From contig NZ_BNBO01000044.1 in assembly GCF_014655955.1 (NCBI RefSeq), positions 1-64,000 of the forward strand: DNA of 64,000 bases. Direction: 5' to 3'. Positions 56,816-64,000 of the stretch are shown here, one piece after another. Source of the stretch: Kitasatospora indigofera. Lineage in GTDB: Bacteria > Actinomycetota > Actinomycetes > Streptomycetales > Streptomycetaceae. The notes beneath the pieces were generated by a model that saw nothing but the letters and a program-made list of their open reading frames with translations, had not been told where the DNA came from and did no database searches. A program made the translations under genes and the position numbers. The stretch's first letter is position 1. Every line of letters begins with the position of its first letter.

Positions 56816-57802
56816 ATGACGACCCGCACCGTGCTGATCGTCCTCTTCGAGGGCGTGCAGAGCCTCGACGTGACCGGCCCGCTGGAGGTGTTCGCCGGGG
56901 CCGGCGCGGCCGCCGGGCAGGCCGGGAGCTACCGGGTGCGGACGGCGGGGCCCGCCGGCCGGCCGGTCCGGACGAGCAGCGGGCTGCGTCTGCTGCCCGA
57001 CCTCGATCTGGACCTCGACCCCGACGCCGGTCCCGACACCGGCCTCGACGGGCCGCCGCACACCCTGCTGGTGCCCGGCGGTGACGGCACCGCCGACCCC
57101 GATCCGGCGCTGGTCCGGCGGATCGCCCGATTGGCCGCGGGGGCCGAGCGGGTGGTGTCGGTCTGCACCGGTGCCTTCCTGCTCGCGGAGGCCGGCCTGC
57201 TGGCCGGCCGGCGGGCGACCACCCACTGGGCGTACTGCGACGCGCTGGCCCGGCGGTACCCGGACACCGAGGTCGATCCCGAGCCGATCTACGTCCGGGA
57301 CGGGCGCATCGCCAGTTCGGCCGGGGTGACGGCGGGCATCGACCTGGCGCTCGCCCTGGTCGAGGAGGACCACGGCCGGGACGTGGCGCTGCTGGTCGCC
57401 CGGCACCTGGTGATGTTCCTGCGCCGGCCCGGCGGGCAGGCGCAGTTCAGCGTGCAGCTGGCCGCGCAGGTCGCGCAGCGCAGCCCGTTGCGCGAGGTCC
57501 AGCGCTGGATCGCCGAGCACCCCGGCGGCGACCTCTCGGTGGACGCGCTGGCCGCCCGCGCGGCGCTGTCACCTCGCCAGTTCGCCCGGGTCTTCAAGGC
57601 CGAGGTCGGGGTCAGCCCGGGCCAGTACGTGGACGGTGTCCGGCTGGAGGCCGCCCGGCGCCGGCTGGAGGACAGCGCGAGCGGGATCGAGGAGATCGCC
57701 CGGGCCTGCGGCTACGGCACCGCCGAGGGGATGCGGCGGGCCTTCGTCCGGACCCTGGCCGTGCCCCCGGTGGAGTACCGCCGCCGGTTCCGGCCCGCCT
57801 GA
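56816..57802 (+). CDS. GlxA-type AraC regulator with DJ-1/PfpI domain
   Basis: A 328-residue regulator. Residues 1-185 form a DJ-1/PfpI amidotransferase-like domain (VLIVLFEGVQSLDVTGPLEVF; LLVPGGDGT; SVCTGAFLLAEAGLLAGRRATTHW, where the elbow Cys is kept). Residues 215-320 are two AraC helix-turn-helices (LSVDALAARAALSPRQFARVFKAEVGVSPGQYV; IEEIARACGYGTAEGMRRAF). The ATG at 56816 is chosen by family pattern. The next gene is a stand-alone DJ-1 protein with nearly the same Cys-His segment, so the two are probably functionally linked. Confidence 0.92.
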   Translation: MTTRTVLIVLFEGVQSLDVTGPLEVFAGAGAAAGQAGSYRVRTAGPAGRPVRTSSGLRLLPDLDLDLDPDAGPDTGLDGPPHTLLVPGGDGTADPDPALVRRIARLAAGAERVVSVCTGAFLLAEAGLLAGRRATTHWAYCDALARRYPDTEVDPEPIYVRDGRIASSAGVTAGIDLALALVEEDHGRDVALLVARHLVMFLRRPGGQAQFSVQLAAQVAQRSPLREVQRWIAEHPGGDLSVDALAARAALSPRQFARVFKAEVGVSPGQYVDGVRLEAARRRLEDSASGIEEIARACGYGTAEGMRRAFVRTLAVPPVEYRRRFRPA

Positions 57803-57875
57803 TCCGCCTGACCCGCCTGACCCGTCCGGCCTCCCTGACCCGCCTGACCCGACTGACCGGCCTGACCGGCCTGGC
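57795..57875. repeat. 9-bp tandem repeat, 9 units, containing the stop codon
   Basis: CCGCCTGAY units in strict 9-bp register from 57795 to 57875, several exact and others decayed (CCGTCCGGC, CGGCCTGAC). The first unit contains the TGA stop of the GlxA-like gene (57800-57802). Confidence 0.85.
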
Positions 57876-57996
57876 CCGTCCGCCCGGCCCGGCGTACCCA
57901 CCTGCCCGCGCGGGCCCCGGCCGCGGACAGCCGGCTCGTCCCACCTGCCCGCCCGGTTCCGGCCCACCCGACCACCTTCACCGAGGGAGACCCCCG

Positions 57997-58635
57997 ATGC
58001 AGATCGCCGTCCTGCTCTACGACCGCTTCACCGCGCTCGACGCCGTCGGCCCGTACGAGGTCCTCGGCCGGATCCCCGGCGCCGAGGTGGTCTTCGCGGC
58101 CGCCCGGCCGGGGCCGGTCCGCACCGACCTGGGCACCCTGGCCGTGACGGCCGACGCCGCACTGTCCGAGGTGACCTCGCCGGACGTCCTGCTCGTCCCG
58201 GGCGGTCCGGGCACCGCCGACGTCCTGGCCGACCCGGCCACGCTGGACTGGATCCGGCAGGTCGACGCCGGCACCACCTGGACCACCTCGGTCTGTTCGG
58301 GCTCCCTGCTGCTCGGCGCGGCCGGACTGCTCCTCGGCCGCCGGGCCACCTCGCACTGGATCAGCCTGGAGCACCTCCCGGCCTTCGGGGCCGTCCCCAC
58401 GGCCGAGCGGGTCGTCGTGGACGGCAAGTACGCCACCGCCGCCGGGGTTTCGGCCGGCATCGACCTCGCCCTGGAACTCGCCGGCCGGATCGCGGGTGAC
58501 GAGACCGCCCGGGCGATCCAACTGGTGGTGGAGTACGACCCGCGGCCGCCGTACGACGCCGGGTCCGTCGCCACCGCGCCCGCCGGGCTGGTGGCGGCCC
58601 TGCGCGCGAGCGACCTGGTGGTCGGCGCTCCCTGA
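57997..58635 (+). CDS. DJ-1/PfpI family protein
   Basis: A 212-residue stand-alone DJ-1 protein: IAVLLYDRFTALDAVGPYEVL at the start, LLVPGGPGTADVL, and TSVCSGSLLLGAAGLLLGRRATSHW with the nucleophile Cys (about residue 102) and nearby His. It resembles the isonitrile-hydratase-like/GATase-1-like branch. Cytoplasmic. GAGGGAG precedes the ATG. It follows the GlxA-type regulator by 194 bp with a repeat array between. Substrate unknown; possible roles are glyoxal or isonitrile detoxification. Confidence 0.9.
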   Translation: MQIAVLLYDRFTALDAVGPYEVLGRIPGAEVVFAAARPGPVRTDLGTLAVTADAALSEVTSPDVLLVPGGPGTADVLADPATLDWIRQVDAGTTWTTSVCSGSLLLGAAGLLLGRRATSHWISLEHLPAFGAVPTAERVVVDGKYATAAGVSAGIDLALELAGRIAGDETARAIQLVVEYDPRPPYDAGSVATAPAGLVAALRASDLVVGAP

Positions 58636-58660
58636 GACCGGCGCGCCCTGGGACCGGCGC

Positions 58661-58696
58661 CGGGCGGGGCACCGGCTCCTTCCGGTGCCCCGCCCG
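58661..58696. terminator. terminator hairpin
   Basis: Perfect 15-bp stem CGGGCGGGGCACCGG (58661-58675), loop CTCCTT, CCGGTGCCCCGCCCG (58682-58696), between convergent genes. Just before it, GGCGCTCCCTGAGACC (58624-58639, holding the DJ-1 gene stop) is repeated with changes at 58640-58655. Confidence 0.85.
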
Positions 58697-58715
58697 CCCG
58701 GGGCGGAGGCGTGGT

Positions 58716-59345
58716 TCAGGCGGTCCAGGCCGGGTCCCGGCCGGAGAGGGCGAGTGCCCGGTCCATGGCGGGCGCCGTGCCGGGCACCGTCACCGGCTCG
58801 CCGAAGCCCCCGTACTTCAGGTAGAGCTCCGCGTTCTCCTCGACCACCCTGAGCACCGCCTCGGCGGCCTCCGGGGAGCACCGGAACTCCTGGCCGGTCG
58901 CCCGGGCCACGTCCCAGCCGTGCAGGACCAGCTCCGCCAGCAGCAGGGCGGCGAGCGCCGGGGCCGGTGTGCGGCCGCCGCCGCTGTCGATCTCGCCCTC
59001 CCAGACGGCCGGGTCGGCCCAGGCGGCCACGGCCCGGTCCAGCTGGCCGGCGTAGGCCGCGGCCCAGCCGTCCTCGGCGGTGAAGTCGCGGGTCAGCAGT
59101 TCGTCCGGGATCGGCTCCCGCCGGGCCCGGAGCTCCAGGCCGTGCGAGGAGTACAGCACCCAGTGGTTGACCAGGGTGCGGGTGTCGTAGTCGGTGCAGG
59201 GCGTGGCGGCGGGGAGCTGTTCGGGGCTGATGCCGCGGGCCACCCGGGCGGCCTCGGCGGCGCCTTCGGCCAGCGCCCGGTGCAGCTGCTCGTCCATCGC
59301 CCGTCCCGGAGCCGCCGGCCCGGCCTGCTCGGTTCTCTGGTTCAT
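58716..59345 (-). CDS. TIGR03086/maleylpyruvate isomerase-type DinB protein
   Basis: A 209-residue protein of the mycothiol-dependent maleylpyruvate isomerase N-terminal family (TIGR03086 pattern): ISPEQLPAATPCTDYDTRTLVNHWV supplies the first metal His, and LAELVLHGWDVARATGQEF supplies the second His and Asp. The C-terminal VVEENAELYLKYGGFGEPVTVP is also typical. Metal-dependent mycothiol-S-transferase activity is the family guess. The ATG at 59345 is chosen; the frame is open to 59387. Divergent from an AraC gene 88 bp away. Confidence 0.85.
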   Translation of the reverse strand: MNQRTEQAGPAAPGRAMDEQLHRALAEGAAEAARVARGISPEQLPAATPCTDYDTRTLVNHWVLYSSHGLELRARREPIPDELLTRDFTAEDGWAAAYAGQLDRAVAAWADPAVWEGEIDSGGGRTPAPALAALLLAELVLHGWDVARATGQEFRCSPEAAEAVLRVVEENAELYLKYGGFGEPVTVPGTAPAMDRALALSGRDPAWTA

Positions 59346-59433
59346 GGGGCGACCGTAGGCAGCCCGCGGGGGCCCGGTATTGAACAAACGCGACAGCCCC
59401 CGCCCGGGCCCCGCGCCGGGCTACGCTGGGACG

Positions 59434-60267
59434 ATGACCGACCCCGGGCTCGGGCGGGGGGTGCTCCACCCGGCCGCCGCCGCCACCCAGTTCGACCTGC
59501 TGCGACGGGAGCCGGCCGCCGATCTCGCCCCGTACGTCGAGTACCACTGGATCGTGCGGTGGGACCTGCGCGGCCGCCCGCCGTACGAGCAGCAGGTGCT
59601 CTCCCACCCGAACGTCCACCTGGTCTTCGAGGAGCCGGCGGCCGCCGTGTACGGGGTGCAGCGCGGACTCTTCGCCCGGCGGCTGACCGGGGCGGGCCAC
59701 GTCCTCGGGGTGAGGTTCCGCCCGGGCGCGTTCCGGCCGCTGCTGGGCGCCCCGGTGGCGGAGCTCGCCGACCGGGTGGTGCCCGCCGGGGAGCTGTTCG
59801 GCCCGGCCGCCGACGAGGCCGGGCGGGCCGTTCGGCACACCGCCGACCCGGCCGCCATGGCCGCGGCGGCCGAGGGCTTCCTGCGTGGCGTCCTGCCGGC
59901 GGAGCCCCCGCGGCCGGCGGCCCGGCAGGCCGAGGCCGTGCTGGCGCTGATCACGGACACGCCCGCCCTGGTGCGGGTGGACCAGGTGGCCGCCGTCGCC
60001 GGGATCTCGGTCCGGGGCCTGCAGCGGCTGTTCGCCGAGTACGTCGGGGCCGGCCCGAAGTGGGTGCTGCGCCGGGCCCGGCTGCACGAGGCGGCGGCCC
60101 GGGCCGAGCAGGGGACGGGCGTCGACTGGGCCGCCCTGGCGGCCGACCTCGGCTACGCCGACCAGGCCCACCTGGTACGGGACTTCACCGCCGTGGTCGG
60201 GGCCCCGCCGGCCCGGTACGCCCGGCGCGGGCCGCTGCCGGCACCCGGGGACGCAGCGGACCGCTGA
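59434..60267 (+). CDS. AraC family regulator
   Basis: A 277-residue regulator with an N-terminal DUF6597-like sensor domain (FDLLRREPAADLAPYVEYHWIVRWDLRG; HPNVHLVFEEP; GAGHVLGVRFRPGAFRPLLG). The C-terminal AraC DNA-binding domain has two helix-turn-helices (VDQVAAVAGISVRGLQRLFAEYVGAGPKWVLRRARLHEA; DWAALAADLGYADQAHLVRDFTAVVGAPPARYAR). Divergent from the mycothiol-type DinB gene, which may be its target. Effector unknown. Confidence 0.9.
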   Translation: MTDPGLGRGVLHPAAAATQFDLLRREPAADLAPYVEYHWIVRWDLRGRPPYEQQVLSHPNVHLVFEEPAAAVYGVQRGLFARRLTGAGHVLGVRFRPGAFRPLLGAPVAELADRVVPAGELFGPAADEAGRAVRHTADPAAMAAAAEGFLRGVLPAEPPRPAARQAEAVLALITDTPALVRVDQVAAVAGISVRGLQRLFAEYVGAGPKWVLRRARLHEAAARAEQGTGVDWAALAADLGYADQAHLVRDFTAVVGAPPARYARRGPLPAPGDAADR

Positions 60268-60451
60268 GACCCTGCCGGCCGAGTTGCCGGCGGCCCGTCA
60301 GAACCGTTCCCACGCCCGCGGCGCGAGCACCGGGAGGACGGCGTGCCTCCACCGGATCCGCGCCGGGGGCGGCCGCCCCGCGGAGTCCGGCCGGGCACCT
60401 CCTGGGCGGTGCCGCCGGGCCGAGGGTCGCCCGCGGCGGGGTGAACCGGAT

Positions 60452-60895
60452 CTAGCCGCCCGCCAGTTCGGCGTTGGCCCGGGCCGTGACGGTGGCGACC
60501 ACCCGCCCGGCGACGGCGAGCTCCTCGGGGCTGAAGCCGCCGTACAGCCGGGCGGTGATCTCGCCGACGGCGTCCCGGATCCGGTCCTGCCGCTCCTGGC
60601 CGGCGGCGGTCAGGCGCAGCCGGGAGGGTTCGGTGGGCGGCTCCTCCAGCAGGCCGGTGTCCGTGAGCCCGGCGAGGGCGGCCAGGGCGCTGTCGTCGTC
60701 GATCTTCAGGCTGCCGGCCAGCCGGGCGACGAGCTGCCCGCGGTCGGCCGAGCCGCCGCCGTCGGCGGTGGCGTTGAGCGCCACGGACTGGAGGAAGGTG
60801 CTGCCGGTGCGGGCGAGCTCGCGCTCCAGCAGGGCCCGGGTGGCGTAGTGGGCCAGGCCGATGACCTGGCCGTTGAGGCTGGGGGTGGTGGACAT
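60452..60895 (-). CDS. MarR-like winged-helix regulator
   Basis: A 147-residue protein with the MarR core (VIGLAHYATRALLERELARTGSTFLQSVALNA; DDDSALAALAGLTDTGLLEEPPTEPSRLRLTAAGQERQDRI). GAAGGAG lies before the ATG at 60895. Its upstream gap has two exact CATGGCTAC repeats 15 bp apart, probably its own operator. The nearest plus-strand neighbour is the serine hydrolase 327 bp away, so control of that gene is possible but not shown. Confidence 0.8.
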   Translation of the reverse strand: MSTTPSLNGQVIGLAHYATRALLERELARTGSTFLQSVALNATADGGGSADRGQLVARLAGSLKIDDDSALAALAGLTDTGLLEEPPTEPSRLRLTAAGQERQDRIRDAVGEITARLYGGFSPEELAVAGRVVATVTARANAELAGG

Positions 60896-60967
60896 GGCTG
60901 CTCCTTCTTCGGGGAGTCCGCTGTCGCGGGCCGGGGGCGGTGGCGCCGCCCTCTGCCAATTACAGTA

Positions 60968-60991
60968 CATGGCTACTATGTCCATGGCTAC
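60968..60991. promoter_or_regulatory. direct repeats CATGGCTAC, putative operator
   Basis: Exact 9-bp copies at 60968-60976 and 60983-60991, with ACAT...ATGT symmetry within the first. The surrounding 60 bases (AATTACAGTACATGG ... ACGATTTCTCG) are strikingly AT-rich for this genome and should hold the MarR gene promoter. The rest of the 327-bp gap shows nothing else. Confidence 0.55.
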
Positions 60992-61222
60992 GATTTCTCG
61001 TGAGGGGCGGGACGACGCCGGCGGCGGTCGGTCCGACGATGGCCCGCCGTCGGGGGCCGGCCCGGCCGTCCGCGTCTGCGCCCGCCGGGTGATTTCGTCC
61101 GCCGCGCTAGGTGGAACGCGGTTCGGAGCACGGGCCTTGACGGACGGTCGTGTCTGCTGGTGCTGGACCGTCCGGTCCCGCACCAGGGCGCCGGCACCCC
61201 GACCACCGGAAGGCACCCATCC

Positions 61223-62281
61223 ATGGCCCACCTCCCGACCACCGGCGGCCGCCTGGCCAAGGCCGCCCCGGTCACCGCAGTGGCCGCTGCGGCCGCTGCG
61301 GCCGCCCTGCTGACGGTGCTCGCCGCACCGGCCGGCGCCCGGACGACGGTCCGCCCGCCGGCCGTGGCGCCGGGCGGCTGCACCTCGGCCACCGACCCGG
61401 CCCTCGCCGACCGCCTGGCCGGGGACATCACGACCGCCCTGGCGGGCCGGCAGGGCACGGTGGCCCTGACCCTGTGGGACGCCGGTACCGGCACCGCGTG
61501 CGGCTACCGTCCGGCCGCGCACTTCGACTCGGCGAGCGTGGTCAAGGCGACCATCATGGCCGCGGTGCTGCGCCGGGCCGACGAGGAGGGCCGGCCGGTG
61601 ACCGACTGGGAGGAGGGCAACCTCCGGCCGATGATCACGCAGTCCGACAACACCGCGGCCACCGCGCTCTGGCTCGACCTCGGCCGGCCCCGCCTGGAGG
61701 CCTTCCTGCGGCTGGCGGGCCTGGCCGACACCGTCCTGGGCGCCGACGACCACTGGGGCCTGACCCAGGTCACCGCGGCCGACGAGCTGAAGGTGCTGGC
61801 CCTCTACGCCGACGACCCGTCCGTCCTCTCGCCGGAGAGCCGGGCGTACGGGCTGGACCTGATGAGCCAGGTCGTGCCGGAGCAGCGCTGGGGTGCCCCG
61901 TACGGCGCGCCGGCCGCCGTCACCGTGCACGTCAAGAACGGCTGGCTGCAGCGCGCCACGCACGGCTGGCGGGTGCACAGCCTGGGCATCTTCACCGGCC
62001 CCGGCCGGAGTTACCGGATGGCCTTCCTCACCCACGACAACCCCACCGAGGCGTACGGGATCAGCACCATCCAGCGGGTCGCCCAGGTGGTGCACCGGGA
62101 CCTCGCCGCGGCTGCCGGCAGCACGGCTGCCGTCCAGCCGCTGCCGGCCGGCCCGGACATCGGCGCGCCCGAGGTCTCCGACGGCTCGGCACCCTTCGAG
62201 CGGACCGGGACCGAGCCCCCACCCGAGCCCGGCGGCCCCGCCGGACCGCTCGGGCCGGGCCGCCCGTGGCACCGGGAGTGA
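61223..62281 (+). CDS. exported serine hydrolase of the beta-lactamase/PBP fold
   Basis: A 352-residue protein with a signal peptide (residues 1-40, Ala-rich, cleavage after APAGA). The class A-like active-site boxes are Ser105-Val-Val-Lys108, Ser141-Asp-Asn143 and Lys238-Asn-Gly240. The segment where class A beta-lactamases carry the omega loop with Glu166 reads GADDHWGLTQVTAADELKVL and has no matching Glu, so efficient deacylation of beta-lactams is doubtful. It may instead be a penicillin-sensitive peptidase or esterase. A Pro-rich tail ends the protein. GGAAGG lies nine bases before the ATG. Confidence 0.85.
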   Translation: MAHLPTTGGRLAKAAPVTAVAAAAAAAALLTVLAAPAGARTTVRPPAVAPGGCTSATDPALADRLAGDITTALAGRQGTVALTLWDAGTGTACGYRPAAHFDSASVVKATIMAAVLRRADEEGRPVTDWEEGNLRPMITQSDNTAATALWLDLGRPRLEAFLRLAGLADTVLGADDHWGLTQVTAADELKVLALYADDPSVLSPESRAYGLDLMSQVVPEQRWGAPYGAPAAVTVHVKNGWLQRATHGWRVHSLGIFTGPGRSYRMAFLTHDNPTEAYGISTIQRVAQVVHRDLAAAAGSTAAVQPLPAGPDIGAPEVSDGSAPFERTGTEPPPEPGGPAGPLGPGRPWHRE

Positions 62282-62296
62282 CTGACGGGACGTGAA

Positions 62297-62339
62297 CCCG
62301 CGGCCGCCCCGGCCCGGAGCGGGGCGGGGCGGCCGCGGG
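62297..62339. terminator. terminator hairpin between convergent genes
   Basis: Perfect 15-bp stem CCCGCGGCCGCCCCG (62297-62311), 13-base loop, CGGGGCGGCCGCGGG (62325-62339). Confidence 0.85.
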
Positions 62340-62389
62340 TGGCACCGGACGGCGGAGCAGGGGGGCGCCGGCTGGTCAGGCGTGCCGCT

Positions 62390-64000
62390 TCACCCCGTAC
62401 GCCGGGTCAGCGCCACCCGCGAGCGGGTGAGCCCGGCGGCGACCAGCCAGGCGAGCAGCGGCAACCCGGCCACCAGGGCGGCCAGGTACGGCCAGGGCAC
62501 CACCAGCGGGTGGGTGCCGAGGCTGATGCCGCCCGCGTCGACCCGGGGCACGGCACCCAGGTTCTCGACCCGCTGGACGGCCGCCGCCGGCACGAAGCCC
62601 GCCAGCGCGCCCAGTACGGCGCCGAGCGCGGCCACCGCCGCGCACTGGAATCCCGACAACCGGCGCCGGATGCCCGGCCCGGCGCCCACGGCCGCCAGCG
62701 TCGCCAGGTCGCCCCGGCTGTCCGTCGCGGCGAGGCCGGTGGCGATGCCGGCGGCCGCGATCGCCACCGCCGAGGCGGCGATCGCGAGGCCCAGCATGGT
62801 GGCGTCGCCGTACGTGCTTCCGTAACCGCGCTCCACGGAGAGCTTGGCGCCGGGGCCGTGCGCGGTGACGGCGGCGGTGGCCCGCTGCTCGTCGGCCGCA
62901 CCGGGGGCGTGCGCCGGCAGCCAGACCGACTCGTAGGTGGTCGGGGTCAGTCCCGCCGCCTCGGCGGCCGCCGGCGACAGCACCGCGCGCGCCGCCGGTG
63001 TCTTCGCCCGCACCGCGACCGCCGGGAGGCTGGCGGTGCTGAGCTGGTTGCCGCCCGGGCCCTCGGCGCCGTAGCGGGTCAGTTGCAGGGGCACCGCGCC
63101 GTCCTTGACGTAGCGCGGGTCCAGGACGACGACCTTGCCCGCCGCCAGCGCCTGGAGGGCGGCGGGGTCGTCCACCCCGAGCAGGTTGCGCAGCACGTTC
63201 GCGTCGCCGGTGATCAGCTCGCGGACGTCCTGCGGGGCCGGCGCGCTCGGCCGGCACCGGGGATCCTCGGCGAGCAGCCGCCGGGCCTGCGCCTCGTCCA
63301 GCCGCACGCTGCCCCCGGGGCCGGCCGCGCCGGCGGCCGGCGGGCAGAGGTTCTCCGCCGGCATGTCCAGCCTGACGGTGCCGCAGAAGCTCCCCGGCCG
63401 GCCGTCGCAGGCGCCGTAGGTGAGGTTGCGCAGGTCACCGCGCTCCCCGAGGCCGGGGATCGCCTGGTCCACCGTCCGGCGCAGGTCGGCGGCTGCCTTG
63501 GCGGACGCGGCGGCCGCCACGGAGGCCGCGGACGACCCGGGGGCGACGGCCGTGACGGAGGCGGGCGACACCTGCTGGGACCGCAGCACCACGGCGCCGT
63601 TCGGGGCCGCCGCCGCGTAGTCCGCCCGGTCCGCGGCGTCGCTGCTGCTCTGGAAGGTCAGGACGGCCACCGCGCCGGCGACGGCGGCCATCACCGCCGC
63701 GACGGCCGGGGCGGAGCGCCCGCGGTTGCGGGCCGCGTCGCGCAGCGCCAGCCGCGGACCGAGCGGCAGGGCCCGGGCGACCCGGCCGAGCAGGCCGACG
63801 AACCACGGTGTGCAGGCGACCAGGCCCAGCTCCGCGATCACCGAACCCAGCATCACGACCCGGGTCCGCGAGCCCTCCAGCGCGCCGAACAGGGCGAGGC
63901 ACGTCCCGGCCCCCGCCACCAGCACGCCGGCCACCGGGATCCAGATCGCGGGCGGGCGGGTGGCGGCGCGGCCGGTGAGGGCGGCCGTCACCGGTTGCCG
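62390..64000 (-). CDS. FtsX-type ABC transporter permease, C-terminal part (cut by window edge)
   Basis: The last 536 codons of a permease whose start lies beyond the right edge. The visible part has hydrophobic segments near IPVAGVLVAGAGTCLALFGAL, VVMLGSVIAELGLVACTPWFVGLLG and PAVAAVMAAVAGAVAVLTF, a 240-residue extracytoplasmic domain, and then three helices with the FtsX coupling segment TDSRGDLATLAAVGAGPGIRRRLSG between the first two. The outer domain has a CDGRPGSFCGTVRLDMPAENLCPP Cys cluster that could form disulfides. The frame is open to the edge. No ATPase is in the window; it would be expected upstream. Confidence 0.85.
   Translation of the reverse strand, partial: RQPVTAALTGRAATRPPAIWIPVAGVLVAGAGTCLALFGALEGSRTRVVMLGSVIAELGLVACTPWFVGLLGRVARALPLGPRLALRDAARNRGRSAPAVAAVMAAVAGAVAVLTFQSSSDAADRADYAAAAPNGAVVLRSQQVSPASVTAVAPGSSAASVAAAASAKAAADLRRTVDQAIPGLGERGDLRNLTYGACDGRPGSFCGTVRLDMPAENLCPPAAGAAGPGGSVRLDEAQARRLLAEDPRCRPSAPAPQDVRELITGDANVLRNLLGVDDPAALQALAAGKVVVLDPRYVKDGAVPLQLTRYGAEGPGGNQLSTASLPAVAVRAKTPAARAVLSPAAAEAAGLTPTTYESVWLPAHAPGAADEQRATAAVTAHGPGAKLSVERGYGSTYGDATMLGLAIAASAVAIAAAGIATGLAATDSRGDLATLAAVGAGPGIRRRLSGFQCAAVAALGAVLGALAGFVPAAAVQRVENLGAVPRVDAGGISLGTHPLVVPWPYLAALVAGLPLLAWLVAAGLTRSRVALTRRTG

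Noticed and set aside
61223..62281. Calling the exported serine hydrolase a class A beta-lactamase resistance gene
   Set aside because: The omega-loop glutamate region is missing, so only the fold can be claimed.

Overview
The window is a piece of a very high-GC actinobacterial chromosome. It most likely comes from Streptomyces, Kitasatospora or a close relative. Reasons: codon third positions are almost all G or C; GTG and TTG starts are common and some transcripts look leaderless; the small SRP RNA gene sits just upstream of dnaX; tRNA-Ser does not encode CCA; and typical streptomycete families are present (MocR/PdxR, ALF-repeat wall protein, SURF1, DUF5063, LAL regulator, mycothiol-type DinB protein). 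I cannot name a species.

Layout. 1-31 kb is accessory chromosome arm material, mostly small regulator-plus-target pairs: the 5' end of a molybdopterin oxidoreductase (nitrate reductase type); ArsR; DinB; MarR with a DHA2 exporter; TetR with a patatin-like hydrolase; a GH3 lipoprotein; MarR with a YcaC-like protein; a methyltransferase; ArsR with an MFS exporter; a DUF998 membrane protein facing a DGPF/ECF42 sigma operon; MarR with an NmrA-like reductase; a MocR regulator; an ABC exporter of the MacB/FtsX kind; a two-domain alpha/beta hydrolase; an acyl-CoA oxidase; an ALF-repeat surface protein; and a Ser/Thr kinase gene that is frameshifted in this sequence.

33.9-39.2 kb looks like a decayed integrative island at tRNA-Ser(GGA). 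The intact tRNA lies at 39149-39233 (minus strand), and two diverged copies of its 3' half lie at 33918-33959 and 35964-36009. Between them are a leucine-rich-repeat-variant protein, an intact vapBC-like toxin-antitoxin pair, a small remnant of a second vapC, and a few cargo genes. No integrase remains.

39.3-49.0 kb is conserved core: SRP RNA, dnaX, ybaB, recR, DUF5063, aspartokinase, an ECF sigma factor with a membrane partner, and SURF1. 49-64 kb is accessory again: a lipoprotein, S9 peptidase, DHA2 exporter, SnoaL-like protein, LAL regulator, two adjacent DJ-1-superfamily genes, a DinB-like enzyme, AraC and MarR regulators, a beta-lactamase-fold serine hydrolase, and an FtsX-type permease cut by the right edge.

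Most unusual points: (1) an ECF42 sigma factor fused in frame to a truncated, catalytically degenerate tyrosine-recombinase-like domain; (2) many short tandem arrays, repeatedly of 15-bp period, several of which duplicate the stop codon of the adjacent gene; one such repeat carries the kinase frameshift; (3) the stacked tRNA-Ser remnants with a duplicated toxin fragment. All function calls are by reading motifs; no search was run.
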